Shown one piece after another: positions 11,956 to 22,320 of a stretch of DNA of 64,000 nt (position 1 is the stretch's first letter; the number at the start of each line of letters is the position of its first letter). The position numbers and the translations under genes were made by a program. Source of the DNA: Aselliscus stoliczkanus (taxonomy: Eukaryota; Chordata; Mammalia; Chiroptera; Hipposideridae); contig CM066731.1 of the NCBI GenBank assembly GCA_033961575.1, positions 135,897,001 through 135,961,000 of the forward strand, read 5' to 3'. The notes beneath the pieces are model-generated. The model made no database searches. It saw only the letters and a list, made by a program, of their open reading frames with translations, and was not told the DNA's origin.

Positions 11956-11987
11956 ACATGGCAGGATGGCTCAGTTTAAAAAAAAGA
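11956..11987 (+). mobile_element. 32-bp extreme 5'-truncated SINE insertion
   Basis: A perfect 15-bp direct repeat (aaaagataatttcta, at 11941-11955 and 11988-12002) encloses only 32 bp. The insert holds GGCAGGATGGCTCAGTTT plus an A tail. That block matches the 3'-terminal block of the short VES-like SINE at 1119-1276 (GTAGCATGATGGCTCAGCT). This is what an almost completely 5'-truncated retroposition would leave. Confidence 0.8.
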
Positions 11988-12002
11988 AAAGATAATTTCT
12001 AA

Positions 12003-12640
12003 AAATCATGTATAATTTTGCACTAAAAATCTCTGCAGATAGAGTATGGGCACGGTGGAAACCTCCAATAGAGGATCTAGTGGAAGAAACAGCTGAAAAC
12101 ACAACACAAAAGCACTAATGCATGGAAAATGCAAGTGAAGATAAGAGACTTAAAGGATAGATAGAGGCAATTTATATGCAGTTTGTAGAATAACAGTTAC
12201 TGAAGAAGGAAAAAAGAAAACATGGAGAAGAGACAATGATTTAAAAAATAGTAAAATAATTTTTCTCCAAGTTAGATGAATATTTAAGTTCGCTGATTAA
12301 AATTTCTCCTCTAATCCCAAGTAGTGGTGATGACAAAGGATTTATATCGAGGGCCTCTTCTGGTAAAACTTCTTGAACTCCAAAAACTCTGAGAAAATTC
12401 TGCAACCTTCTAGACAAAAATAACAAGTCACTTGCAAAGAAAAAGAATAGCTTGTGTTCATCTCCTTATCAGCTGGACAGCAATGGGTTAATACTCAGAC
12501 CACTGAGTATAATAGGATGACACCCTAAGAATTTTTTAGTCAGACCAGATATTACTCCCCTGGCAGAGAGAAAGATATTTGTGGATAGCCAAGGATTCAG
12601 GGAATTTACCTTGCACATTCATCATCTGAGAATAATAGTT
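12003..12640. other. Unassigned DNA
   Basis: No gene or repeat recognised. The minus frame at 12241-12426 has no domain and no splice context that I can support. Confidence 0.35.
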
Positions 12641-12656
12641 AAGAAAAACATTATAA

Positions 12657-12760
12657 GGGCTGGCCGAGTGGCCCAGTGGTTAAGCACTAACTTGGGAAGC
12701 CAGCAGCCCTGTTTCGGGTCCCACATATGAGGGCCAGTGACACTGCCCTCAAGAAAAAAA
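12657..12760 (+). mobile_element. Short tRNA-derived SINE, perfect 16-bp target duplication
   Basis: A clear short-form copy: head GGGCTGGCCGAGTGGCCCAG, tRNA B-box-like GGTTTCGGGTCCC-type segment, then CCACATATGAGGGCCAGTGA and CACTGCCCTC followed by an A tail. The duplication aagaaaaacattataa is perfect (12641-12656 and 12761-12776), indicating a fairly recent insertion by the L1 machinery. Confidence 0.95.
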
Positions 12761-12776
12761 AAGAAAAACATTATAA

Positions 12777-13190
12777 TTAAGGCAGATTTACCAAGGCTGA
12801 AAATTTAAAATAAGAAAAAAATAAAAAGGAAGCAAAGGTTAGTAACAATCCAATTACTCAAAAGTTTGATCATAAATACACACCTCCATTTTTCGAAAGA
12901 TAGGCTTTATATTGGAGTCAATCCAAACCACAAAGATTGTTAACATCCTTATTTGTGTCACCATCAATTCAGGTTAATAGGTATATTTATCATTGTAATA
13001 AAGCATTGACCCTTGGCTTCCAAATATTATATTGATGTAAGAACATGCAAACGTATAGAAAATTTTTATACAAGCTTATTTGAGCCAAAACTGATGGTAA
13101 TTACCAGAAAGCAAGATCTTACATGATCTGGAGAATGACAGTTTCACAGGTTCTTTTATGCATTTGAAATTAAAGAGGAAACATAAGGAA
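12777..13190. other. AT-rich DNA, nothing recognised
   Basis: No feature that I can support. Confidence 0.3.
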
Positions 13191-13194
13191 GATT

Positions 13195-13485
13195 AAGTGA
13201 AAGTGGGAGAAGGCAAGGCGGGGATTGGGTTACAAATAGTTAACAACATTATGTGTTCTCTCAAGGGTGGTTATTTCAAAGGTATGTTAACCTAGATGCA
13301 CAAACACAATGGACAGGGCTTGCTTAAGGCAAAGATAAACCTTTTCTAGAAAAGGCACATGCCTGGGGCATGACTAACCACCCTGACCTGCCCAGTTAGG
13401 AATTAATGATCAGATCACCCTGTGAGGTTACTTTCCCTCACCGGACTAGTCAGTTTTAGAGCCCCATTTTCAGCGACAGGTATTA
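13195..13485 (+). repeat. Ancient LTR-like fragment
   Basis: A GC-richer block containing 'ggcaaagataaaccttttct', 'catgcctggggcatgactaa' and 'actttccctcaccggactag', with 'gagccccattttcagcgaca' near the end. This order resembles old mammalian solo LTRs. The family is not resolved, and no retroviral coding part is present. Confidence 0.3.
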
Positions 13486-13619
13486 GATTAAAATCATGTT
13501 CAATAATAGTAAGCAATAGTCACTGGAGTGTTTTAGACTAGAGTCATGGTGTTTTCTTCACCTTTAACAGATTGTGTTGTTTGGAGGAGTCACTTAGTTG
13601 TTCTGGCCTTGCTTGCTCT

Positions 13620-13765
13620 AATTATTCAGTAAATAGTAATTCATTAAAAATAAATGGGATATAATTTACATGTTGCACACTGTTCTGTGCTTTGGGAACA
13701 CCACATTGAACAAAACACACAGAATTTCTAGCCTCACATAGCTCAGATTTTAATTAAGGAAAGAG
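13620..13765 (+). repeat. L2-like LINE fragment
   Basis: Degraded L2 3' text: 'cacactgttctgtgctttgg', then 'acaccacattgaacaaaaca' and 'tctagcctcacatagctcag'. A following (GAAT)n-like stretch (13788-13815) may be secondary. Confidence 0.45.
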
Positions 13766-13815
13766 ATAGTAAAGAAGTAAATACAAATAAATGAATGAAT
13801 GAGTGAATGATTAGT

Positions 13816-14690
13816 GAATGAGAAAACCTCATGGAGTGAAAACTGAAGAAAACTAAAATAGAATGATGTTAAGGAAAGTTACATGGACATAAAATAATTC
13901 AGGCACAAAAGAGACTTGACTAGGTGATTTCTTGAGATAGCTTTTTATTATGAGAAGTATGATTATTTTCAGTTTGTCAGAATATAAATAGTTTTTTAAA
14001 GGATCATGTTTGCTCATATTGAACATTGTAATCACCAAGTTCCATAAGAAAGAGAGTAGAATTGACTTTAGAATCTAGGGAGAAAAAAATCCAAGAGACT
14101 TTAAAAAGAAAATGGGCACAAACAGCTGCAAATTGTTTTTTTCCCTTTTGGCTACAAAATGTATCCCTTTTCACTTAAATCAAAATGAGTTTTCACCCTG
14201 AATTTAAACTCTCATTGATCAATTTTACTAATTAATTAAGAAAATAAAAAGAGTGAATGAATGGATAAATAGAAGAATAATAAAACGCATAGACTCAACT
14301 CCCAAATATAAATGCCACAGAAAAGAAAGAGCTTTTAATAAGAACCAATTTACTCTTAGAATCTCCATTTTAAGGTACTTTGTTTTCAGTATTTCTTTTA
14401 TCTTTCTACTTTACCAATGTTCTCCATATGAAATGAGTTCAGGTTTCTTTGCAGCCGTTAATCAACCAGTAAAAAGGAAAATATGTAATATTTTAAAAGT
14501 TAAAGCTTTTTCCCAAGGTTTTGTATTGTGCCATGTCTATGAATGGGAACTTATGTGCATATTTATATGCAAAACCACTGATTTATCCTATAAAAAACTG
14601 TTTTAGTAGTCTTACCTAACGTTCTAGTTTTTTCTCTCTTCCTAACTGTAGATAAAATAATATGTAATGAAGTTTTTTGTTTTTCTTTTG
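13816..14690. other. AT-rich DNA, no supported gene
   Basis: Contains a 117-codon plus frame (14253-14606) and a 61-codon minus frame (13853-14038). Neither shows a recognisable domain, and AT-rich composition is enough to explain them. No repeat family identified. Confidence 0.35.
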
Positions 14691-14694
14691 TTTT

Positions 14695-15230
14695 CAATTA
14701 TAACTTTTTAGCCAAAACCATAACACAGACTGGAGGAAGATATTTGCAATATGATTACCCAAAGACTAGAATCTAGAATATATATACTTTTACGAAGCAA
14801 TAGGAAAGATAACAAAAAATAATATATTATATAATAGCATACTATGCACAATTAAAATGAAAGAATGAGGGCCGGCTGAGTGGCGCGTTGGTTAACAGCT
14901 GGCTTGGGACGCCAGCGACCCCGGTTTCGGATCCCACATATGAGGGCCAGTGACACTGCCCTCTAAAACAAAAAAAACAAAAAACAAACAACAACAGCAA
15001 CAAAAATAAAATGAAAGAATGAAGAAGTTCTAGACATATCAACATAGATAAATAACTAAACATGTTGAGAAAAAAAGCAAGTACTAAGGGTTTATTCACA
15101 CTTGGTATAATTTATGTAAATTTAAAATCAGAACAAATAATAGTATAAACAACATAGATAGAATATATATGCCTGCAAAAAAGGAGGTGCAGGGATTGCA
15201 TGGAGAAATGGCCTCTAGTTGTGAAATCTA
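14695..15230 (+). repeat. Old L1 ORF2-end relic, split by a SINE
   Basis: 14708-14800 reads like the degraded L1 text 'gccaaaaccataacacagac' then 'gaagatatttgcaatatgat' and 'tagaatctagaatatatata'. The relic seems to continue after the SINE at 14869-15007. Boundaries are uncertain. Confidence 0.45.
14869..15007 (+). mobile_element. Short tRNA-derived SINE with A/CAA-rich tail
   Basis: Head GGGCCGGCTGAGTGGCGCG, B-box region GGTTTCGGATCCCAC, end CACTGCCCTC and a long A-rich tail with CAA interruptions. It has a perfect 15-bp duplication aaaatgaaagaatga (14854-14868 and 15008-15022). The minus frame at 14842-15099 is a translation of this insert. Confidence 0.95.
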
Positions 15231-15670
15231 TCTTTTTTTTCTAACTACAAATCTGAAACAAATGTGACAAAATATGAACATTGTCCAAATCTCAAAGATA
15301 AGTACTTCTGATTAAAATATTTTCACTATGTTTAAATATCAAATCATTTGGCTTTTAAACTTTCTGGTGTGGAATACTGTCTTATGTTGCTTTGAGTTAT
15401 TCTAAGCAATAAGCAAATGTAAATTATTATTGAAAAAAACATAGTACCTGACACCAATATTTTTGTCTCTCAAGCACTGGATTTGTAATTTCATCTTCAA
15501 TAAAAAGTATATGCTTCAAAGAATTGGTTTTTACATTTTTTATGAGAATATTTTTTAATGAAATCAGAGGAGCTATATCTAATTCTGGCTTAAAATGGAG
15601 TATGTCAATGTAAGGCATTAAATATAAACATTATTCTATTTAAAATCACAGTGCATGCCAATTGCCTGTC
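15231..15670. other. AT-rich DNA, nothing recognised
   Basis: No feature supported. The minus frame at 15427-15618 has no recognisable similarity. Confidence 0.3.
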
Positions 15671-15674
15671 TGTT

Positions 15675-15885
15675 CTCAGTGTGTTTCAACTTTGTCTCTT
15701 CTGTTCTATGGCAGAGGAAACTATATTTCCTCAAACCCTTTGCCCACTGACTGCAGCCAGTGGGATGGCACCTTGACCTTGGACTTCCCAGCCTCCATTC
15801 CAGAACTGTGAGAAATAAATTTCTACTACTTAAGCCACCCAGCCAATAGTACTTTGTTATGGCAGCCCAAAGAGATAAATATACC
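15675..15885 (+). repeat. MaLR (MLT1/MST-type) LTR fragment
   Basis: The block 'accttggacttcccagcctc', then 'agaactgtgagaaataaatt', 'taagccacccagccaatagt' and 'actttgttatggcagcccaa' is the well-known 3' part of ERVL-MaLR LTRs. It contains their AATAAA polyadenylation signal (15814-15819). No internal retroviral genes are present. The minus frame at 15636-15908 is its antisense shadow. Confidence 0.75.
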
Positions 15886-16794
15886 ATCCCTCTAGTGAAG
15901 TTCAGCAAAAAATATTTATATTTTATGAGGATTTTAAGTTCAGCTTAGCCTTTCCTGTTTGGAGTAGATAGCCAGAATTTCTCATCTTTCATTAAGAAAT
16001 TTTCCTTTAATATAGTATATTTCAGTAGATGACCAAAAAATCATTTCAGTAAAAGCACCAAGTTAAACTCCCACTCTTGTTGGTATAGGAGAGAGTTCCA
16101 TTTTACTCCAAAGGAGCAGACCTTTGGGTCCCACGTAAGGCAGCATTCTTGCTCCTTTAATAGAGTGATCTCCAGTCCATTTATTTAGTAGGTAGCATAA
16201 GACCTTGAAGCCAGACACTCATGTCAATTAAAAGCTGCTAGAGTAAATAGAAGATAATTACATATATTTATCAGAAAGGTTGATATGTATTCATTGTATT
16301 TGTTTGATTTCTTGTGTGTTGTTGTTTTGTGTAATGTGGTATGTTTTTTTTTAAGTACTGCTAGTCATTTGAACTATAGCACCCAGTTGGATTATAAACA
16401 AAGTCAGTTTCAGCTTTGAATACGGTCTATTTGATTATTTGTTCATGACATTGTTATTGCAGGTTTTCTCCACTATATGCTCACTTTAATTTTTGGTCCC
16501 CATGTACAAATTTCAAAAGAGAAATAATATGATAGCTCAGAGGAGATATGATTTTTGACAAAGCATGCATTCTATTTTAATACCCTAGTGAAATAAAGAA
16601 AATTTGTTGATGTGGGAATGCTTTAAAATGCCCTTAAGTTTTCAGATTTCTTTATATTCAATCTGATGAGGGAACCCCAAAGCAATAAAAATAAGAAAAA
16701 GTTCCTCAAAACATGCCTATTTAGTTGAGACAATACTTTTGGAGTAGTTATACCCAATGCATTGCTGTGTTCAGTTTATTTTTCCTTTCTGGCA
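15886..16794. other. AT-rich DNA, nothing recognised
   Basis: No gene, RNA gene or clear repeat. Confidence 0.3.
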
Positions 16795-16960
16795 TTTTTA
16801 TGCATTCAATATATATTTTACTTTCACCAAATTAGATGCTGGTAGCTACAAACGTGAATCAGAATTACAACCCTCAGGAAGCACAGAATCATGAGGATAA
16901 CCAGATATTAAGAAATAATTACAATCTAGTGTTATATGTTCAGAGATTATATGAAAAGGG
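16795..16960 (+). repeat. L2-like LINE fragment
   Basis: 'tgcattcaatatatatttta', 'agatgctggtagctacaaac gtg' and 'acaaccctcaggaagcacag' follow the L2 3' order (body, 'gggatacagcagtgaa', 'ctgccctcatggagc'). Strongly diverged. The two overlapping minus frames here are not genes. Confidence 0.4.
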
Positions 16961-17593
16961 TTAAGTGTTGATATAGAAAGGAATGATGAAGTTTGCACGT
17001 AGGTGAGGTGATAGTGATGTATGTCATCATTGAAGCCTCCAAAGAAAACATAACTATCATCTTTGTGCTGGACCTTGACATAAAATTTTACCAGAAAAGG
17101 TATAAATAAGTGAAACACCTGAACCACATAATATGTCTGGGCTATGAAAGTGATTTTCTATTGCTAGATCAAAATGGAGGGAAGGATGAGAAGGCAGGAG
17201 AAGTTCAAGGAGGAGGGTTCTTGACTTTATGAGATATAGTGTCATTACTCTTTCTGAGTCAGGATTCTTTTGGTTTCAAGCAACAATAACTCAAAACACT
17301 TAAGCTTAATATGAAAAGGGAGTTTATTTTTTCATGTAATGGAAACATCCAAAGCTGGCACCAGAAAAAGAACAGGAGTACTAGATCCAAGTGACATTTA
17401 TTAAAGGCAGTAATTAAAATCATAAAATTGCTAGAAATTCAGGGTGATGCCCGAAGGGGTTTAAGAGGGTTGGTCAGCTGCCCCCTATGGCTTCTCGTGA
17501 GCAAGTAGGAGTATGAGACAATGAGGACACACTTGCCTCAGCACAGAGCAGAGAGAGCCATTAATGCAGAAACCAGGGAGACTTGAGAAGCTG
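16961..17593. other. Unassigned DNA with possible old repeat
   Basis: 17255-17400 (tttggtttcaagcaacaata ... gggagtttattttttcatgt) resembles a mammalian-wide repeat whose family I cannot name. The rest is unassigned. Confidence 0.25.
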
Positions 17594-17640
17594 TGCTCAC
17601 TGAACCTCCACCAGCCATGCTCACTGAACCTCCACCAGCC
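17594..17640 (+). repeat. Tandem duplication, 24-bp unit x2
   Basis: The unit TGCTCACTGAACCTCCACCA + GCCA occurs twice head to tail (17594-17617 and 17618-17640, the last base differing). This gives a repeated Gly/Ser segment in the antisense frame 17538-17732, which is not otherwise supported as a gene. Confidence 0.85.
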
Positions 17641-17706
17641 TGACTTCTTCCATACCCTTGGCTATCCTTATATTCTTTGAGACATTGGTATAAAATCTCA
17701 TTTCTA

Positions 17707-17787
17707 TTGGCTTGTTGAAAAAACAATGACATATTTTTTTCTGTTTTTCATTGCAAAAAATGCATCATGACTTTCCCGACAACCCGA
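17707..17787. mobile_element. 81-bp mariner-derived MITE
   Basis: Same family as 8536-8617: a decayed left end (TTGGCTTGTTGAAAAAACAA), the shared centre TGTTTTTCATTGCAAAAAAT, and right end CATGACTTTCCCGACAACCC. It is flanked on both sides by TA (17705-17706 and 17788-17789). Confidence 0.88.
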
Positions 17788-17789
17788 TA

Positions 17790-18274
17790 AATGAATTGTA
17801 GTATTCATTGGAGTGCTCATTTTCACACCATGTCAAGCCAGTGCTCTAATGGGATTAATTTACTTCTCAAGAAAATTCGGGATACCATTACCTGGACAGT
17901 ATGTTAGGCAGGCAAAAATCACAAGTCCACTCAGAGGCTGTTTGATATGTGTAGGGGGCTATAAGTTCCTTAGGACAAGGACAGTGTCTAAAACATCTTA
18001 ACTTTCTATATTTCTCAGAAGAAAGCTGAATTAGGATGCATAAAATTGATAAGATTTGATTGAGACCAACTAACTGGCTTCTTCCTTTTTTACATTTTTT
18101 TCTGGAATCCCAAACAACTTATTGTCTACATTATACATTTTATTACTGTATTTATAGCCTATAAATTTGCTAAACAATTTAATGTGCAAAATTCTTGTCA
18201 TTGTAATTAGGATATAACCATTCAGAAAATAGGCTATGTTTTTTTCCTTTCCCATCCCAGCCTCTATTACAAAG
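17790..18274. other. Unassigned DNA
   Basis: No gene or clear repeat. Short frames on both strands (17813-18001 +, 18070-18255 -) lack recognisable domains. Confidence 0.3.
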
Positions 18275-18470
18275 TCATGAATTTATTCAATCATTCATTT
18301 ATTTATCAAATACATAGAGAGTACATATATGTCAGACAATGTGCTAACTGCTAGGGATACAAAGATGAACACAACACTAATCCTTACAACAGATTTCAAA
18401 TGAACTGTTTTACACTCTTGCTTATCACAAGTTCATCCTAAAGGAAGAGTCAGATGACAACAAATTGCTA
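18275..18470 (+). repeat. L2-like LINE fragment
   Basis: 'tttattcaatcattcattta', 'atgtcagacaatgtgctaac', 'tgctagggatacaaagatga' and 'acacaacactaatccttaca' keep the L2 3' order. Confidence 0.6.
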
Positions 18471-19810
18471 CACAGCAGATAAAGAAATACTATACTTAGT
18501 GTATGAAAAAATAGACCAAAGAGAATGAAATAAATGTTATCCTATGGCAGGTGAGGAAATTCTCAGGGCAGCCTCACAGTTGAAATGATTGCTTAGATTA
18601 AATCATATAATATAAACTGGGGTTTACTTAAGAGAGGAGGGAAAACAGCTCTCTTCAGTATGTATGTATGTGTATATGTGTATATTTAGTATGAGCCTGC
18701 TGCTGAAAATTTCTTGCAGATTCTCTTTATCTAGAAAAATGTTATTTTTTCATATGTTTTAGAAGATATTTTTACTGGTATAAGATTCTAGGTTAAGATT
18801 ATTTTTTTCAGCAATGTTAAAATGTCATTCCATTATATACTGCTTTCCATAATTTTATTAAAAAGTCATCTTTGAGTCTTTCTGTTACTCTTCTAAAGGT
18901 AATGTGCTTTTTGTTTTTCTCTCCAATGACTTTTAAGATTAGTCTTTGTATTTGGTTTCATCTGTGTTGATATAATTATCTAGATATATTTTCTTCGAAT
19001 TTATCCTGAATGAGTTGAGCAGGTATCTCAAATCAGTTTTAGAAAAGTGGCAGCTAATATTGCTTCAAATATTGCATTCCTTCTCTTTTCCTAAAGTCAC
19101 AGTGTTAGTAAGTAGTAAAGAGAGGATTTGATCACCACCAAGGAAAGATGCCTTTTTCAGCTATGTTTTTAACCTCTATGCTATAACATGTATTTTGCCT
19201 GAAAACACAAGAGGGCTTTTCTATTTCTACCTTTGTTCAAAGGAATCAATTTTACAAGAATTTTCTCAAATATCATTCTATAAATTAGTTATCTTAATGT
19301 CTGTTTAAACAAAACAAAGACTTCAAAGATACATCTGATTTGCTGACTTGCCATTTTATTATATTTAAGATACCTTATTTTTTTCTAGAACTAGACAATT
19401 ATAACCTACCACAAAACATCTGCTCTGTGTGTGTGTGTGTATTTGTTTTCAATTTCTTCATTGCTGGAGATCTCTTAGAGCTGGAATTTCCAATTCAAAC
19501 AGTATTTCCTGACTTTGATTGAAGTTAGCATCTTTCCATTTATGTATGGGGATTTTACCTATTTTTTTAAAGTTGTTTTTACATTGTTCTTAATGACTTT
19601 TATTTTAAACAATTTCCTATTTCCTTCAAGGGCATTTATAACAACATATCTTCTCATTGTTTGATTCAGAGGCTTATAATAAGCTCTGAGTTTCTATTAT
19701 GTACTTCTTAAGAAAATGACTTTATATATATAACATAGGGGAGAGATTTTTATTTATATCACAACTTAGGAAACATCATAAGATAATATTCATAAAGAAC
19801 AATCATTTCA
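18471..19810. other. AT-rich DNA, nothing firmly recognised
   Basis: A weak reverse MIR-like piece lies at about 19090-19140 (aagtcacagtgttagtaagt). A short (GT)n run lies at 19423-19440. No gene. Confidence 0.3.
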
Positions 19811-19920
19811 CCGGCCGAGTGGTGTGGTGGTTAAGCGCTGGCTTGGGTAAGCCAGCCACCCCGGTTCAGTTCCACATATGAGGGCCAGTGACACTGCCCT
19901 CAAAAAAAAAAAAAAAAAAA
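19811..19920 (+). mobile_element. Short tRNA-derived SINE
   Basis: Head CCGGCCGAGTGGTGTGGTGG (first G's lost), body CGCTGGCTTGGGTAAGCCAG, end CACTGCCCTC and an A tail of about 20 nt. The flanks are only similar (agaacaatcatttc / agaataattatttc), so the insertion is older or the duplication has decayed. Confidence 0.9.
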
Positions 19921-20875
19921 AGAATAATTATTTCTCCCAAGAAATAGTGACCAAGAAAATGTTATTAGAATACTACTTATCAACATAGAATTATACTAAT
20001 ATTCTATGTATTTTACACTAATATATCTACAAAAAATAAAATAATTTCCAAAATATTTTCAAATTTTCTGTAAGCAATAATACCATTTTTCTCAAGGGTA
20101 TTACTCTTTTTTTGTATATGTAGCCTCACATTTCTTTATTTGGGATTAATTAAACCATGAACATATACTATCAGGTTTGTTGTTTTTAAAATTGTTAAAT
20201 TAAAACCACAGGGAGACATACTGTTGGAGGAAAAAACGTGAGTTCAAATATTTTGTCAATTGCAAATATGGAACAATGTTTTCTTAGCAAAATTTCAATG
20301 TTTATTTTCATTTGGAAAGGAAAAAAATCATCTGATTTATTGTAATTATTTAAATTCCCACATGTAGTCTCAAATGTTGATGTTCACTAACTTACTTTTT
20401 CATACTCATACATACGTAATTAGTGTCTATACAAAAGTGATTGGTATTTAAAGTATAGAGGGCAATTGAAGTAGTGGAATGTTACACAACTTATTTATAA
20501 AGACATTTGGTAGATTTTATCAATTACAATTATTCCTTAAGTGATATTTTTCTAAAGTTAACATATGTTATATTGATTCTAAACATTATGTATAATTGCA
20601 ATAAGTTATCTACTTCAGCTGAGAGTATAATGAATCAAATTTATATGATTCTTTGTTTTGAAGATACAGAAGTATATCATAACACTAGAGATCTTGGCTC
20701 CAAAGCATCCTATAGTCTCTGCAGTGGTTCCATTAGGAGAAAGGTTTAACCAAGGCTGGCATTGGAGGGGTAAAGTGGGATATTTTGCTGACCACAGTGG
20801 GTGCAATCAGAAGTCCAAACAATTATATTCAAAGGATCACTAGAGAATTAAAAAATATATAAATATTTTTATTTG
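19921..20875. other. AT-rich DNA, nothing recognised
   Basis: Overlapping short frames on both strands at 20507-20843 do not show codon bias or domains. Confidence 0.3.
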
Positions 20876-21590
20876 CTAATCTATGAATGCATATACCAGA
20901 AATAGAGAAAACAAATAAGTATGGAAAGTGTGAGTTGTTGCCCAAAAGGACCAGGGAGATATGGGACCTGGATCTAGACCCCAACCACATTGAGCTTTGG
21001 TTTTATTACTGATAAGTGGAAAGAAATGTCTTAGTTCACCACAAATGGGCAAAATAGAATTGAGATCTCTATGAACGGGACATTTAAATCCATTAAGTGA
21101 AAATGTAAAATAACAAAAGATGAAATTTAAAAATATATAATAAGAAAATAAGAACCATGAACAGAAAAGAGCAGATATGAAAAAAACAAAAACAAAACAA
21201 AACAAAAACAAACTCTGAAAGTGAAAACTATGGAAATTGCAATTTAAAACTAGGTTTATTGGTAACCAGTAAGCTTAGACACAGAGAGACAAGAAATAAT
21301 TAGTTAATTAAAATATAGAGAATGCTGCATATGTAAGAGAGTGTTTAAATGCAGAAAGTCTAATATACCAATTAAAAAAGAAACGAGTTGCAAAAAACAG
21401 AAAAAAGAGATAAAGGACATGATAAATAAAACTACTTTTCATGTAATTGACAAGCTTGCTCTATTCTAGACAAGATATAAATTTTTAAAGTAGGATAAAT
21501 AAAAGGAAAAGAGGAGATAAATGAGATACAAAAGGAGGAAAAATGAGATGAAAAGGTGTAAAAGAAAGACAGGAGAGGGGAGTTTTTCTT
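20876..21590. other. Unassigned A-rich DNA beside an L1 relic
   Basis: Purine-rich on the plus strand. Its antisense gives the Phe-rich 111-codon frame at 20876-21211, which looks like composition, not a membrane protein. It may be part of the old L1 seen after 22036, but I cannot show that. Confidence 0.25.
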
Positions 21591-22020
21591 TTTTCTTTTA
21601 AGATTTTATTGGGGAATTGAGGGAGGGGAGCAGCGTTGGGGAATTGGGGAAGGGGAACAGATAAGTTGCTGTCCTTTTGTTCTTCAGTGTAGTTGTAGAG
21701 GATGTCGTGTCACTCGCTCCTGTTGGTATTGTGATCCTTGTGCTCTTTCCAGGTGAGGCCATTGATCGCCGACCATTGGACAGCGGCTCATGGCGGCTCT
21801 TGGCAGCTCACAAAAGCTCATGTCTGCTGCCAGCCAACACCAGTGCAGCCTACACTATTGGCCCATGGCAGCCCAGCTCCAGGTTGAGCCATTGTTCACC
21901 ATCTTAGCTGTAGAGGGCGCAGCATCACAGGCCCTCATGTGGGATCCAAACCGGGGTCCAGTTGCTCAGAGTTGATGTCCCAAGCCAACTCTTAATCAGT
22001 GTGCCACTGGGCTGGCCCAT
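21591..22020 (-). mobile_element. Long tRNA-derived (VES/Rhin-1-like) SINE, about 430 bp
   Basis: On the plus strand it reads tail first: T-rich tract, AAGATTTTATTGGGGAATT (from 21600), body, and head ...GTGCCACTGGGCTGGCCC. A perfect 15-bp duplication aggggagtttttctt flanks it (21576-21590, 22021-22035). On the minus strand the head runs GGGCCAGCCCAGTGGCACAC, then a tRNA-like part, then CCCACATGAGGGCCTGTGA and GCGCCCTCTACAGCTAAGAT. The short SINEs of this window equal this head up to GCCCTC. The frames 21677-21907 and 21790-21975 are translations of the element. Confidence 0.93.
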
Positions 22021-22035
22021 AGGGGAGTTTTTCTT

Positions 22036-22320
22036 CAAGATATAAAGACTCATTATAGACCTGTAGTAATTAAAACAGTGTGATGCTGATGCATCATTAA
22101 TGGATAAACAATGAAACAGAATAAAGTACATGGAAACAGGCCCAGAAATATAACATTATCATATATGAGTGATGTGGAATTATAAAGCAATGAAGAGTTG
22201 ATGCCTGCCCACTTAGTGGTACTGGCACAATTAGCAATTCATGTAAATAAAAATAAAATGAGATCCTCATCTCAAATCACAATAAACAATTCAGTTCAGT
22301 TGGTCAAAGAATAGAATTCT
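22036..22320 (+). repeat. Old L1 ORF2 relic
   Basis: 'attataga cctgtagtaatt aaaacagtgtgatgctgatg', followed by 'gaaacagaataaa' and 'cccagaaatataacattatc', follows the L1 ORF2 order (...aacagtgtggtattggcata..., ...acagaatagagagcccagaa...). It is the target into which the long SINE at 21591 inserted. Confidence 0.5.

Noticed and set aside
14253..14606. 117-codon plus-strand frame as a gene
   Set aside because: No domain, AT-rich composition, no supporting context.
20876..21211. Phe-rich 111-codon minus frame as a transmembrane protein
   Set aside because: Produced by A-rich plus-strand sequence; no signal or family.
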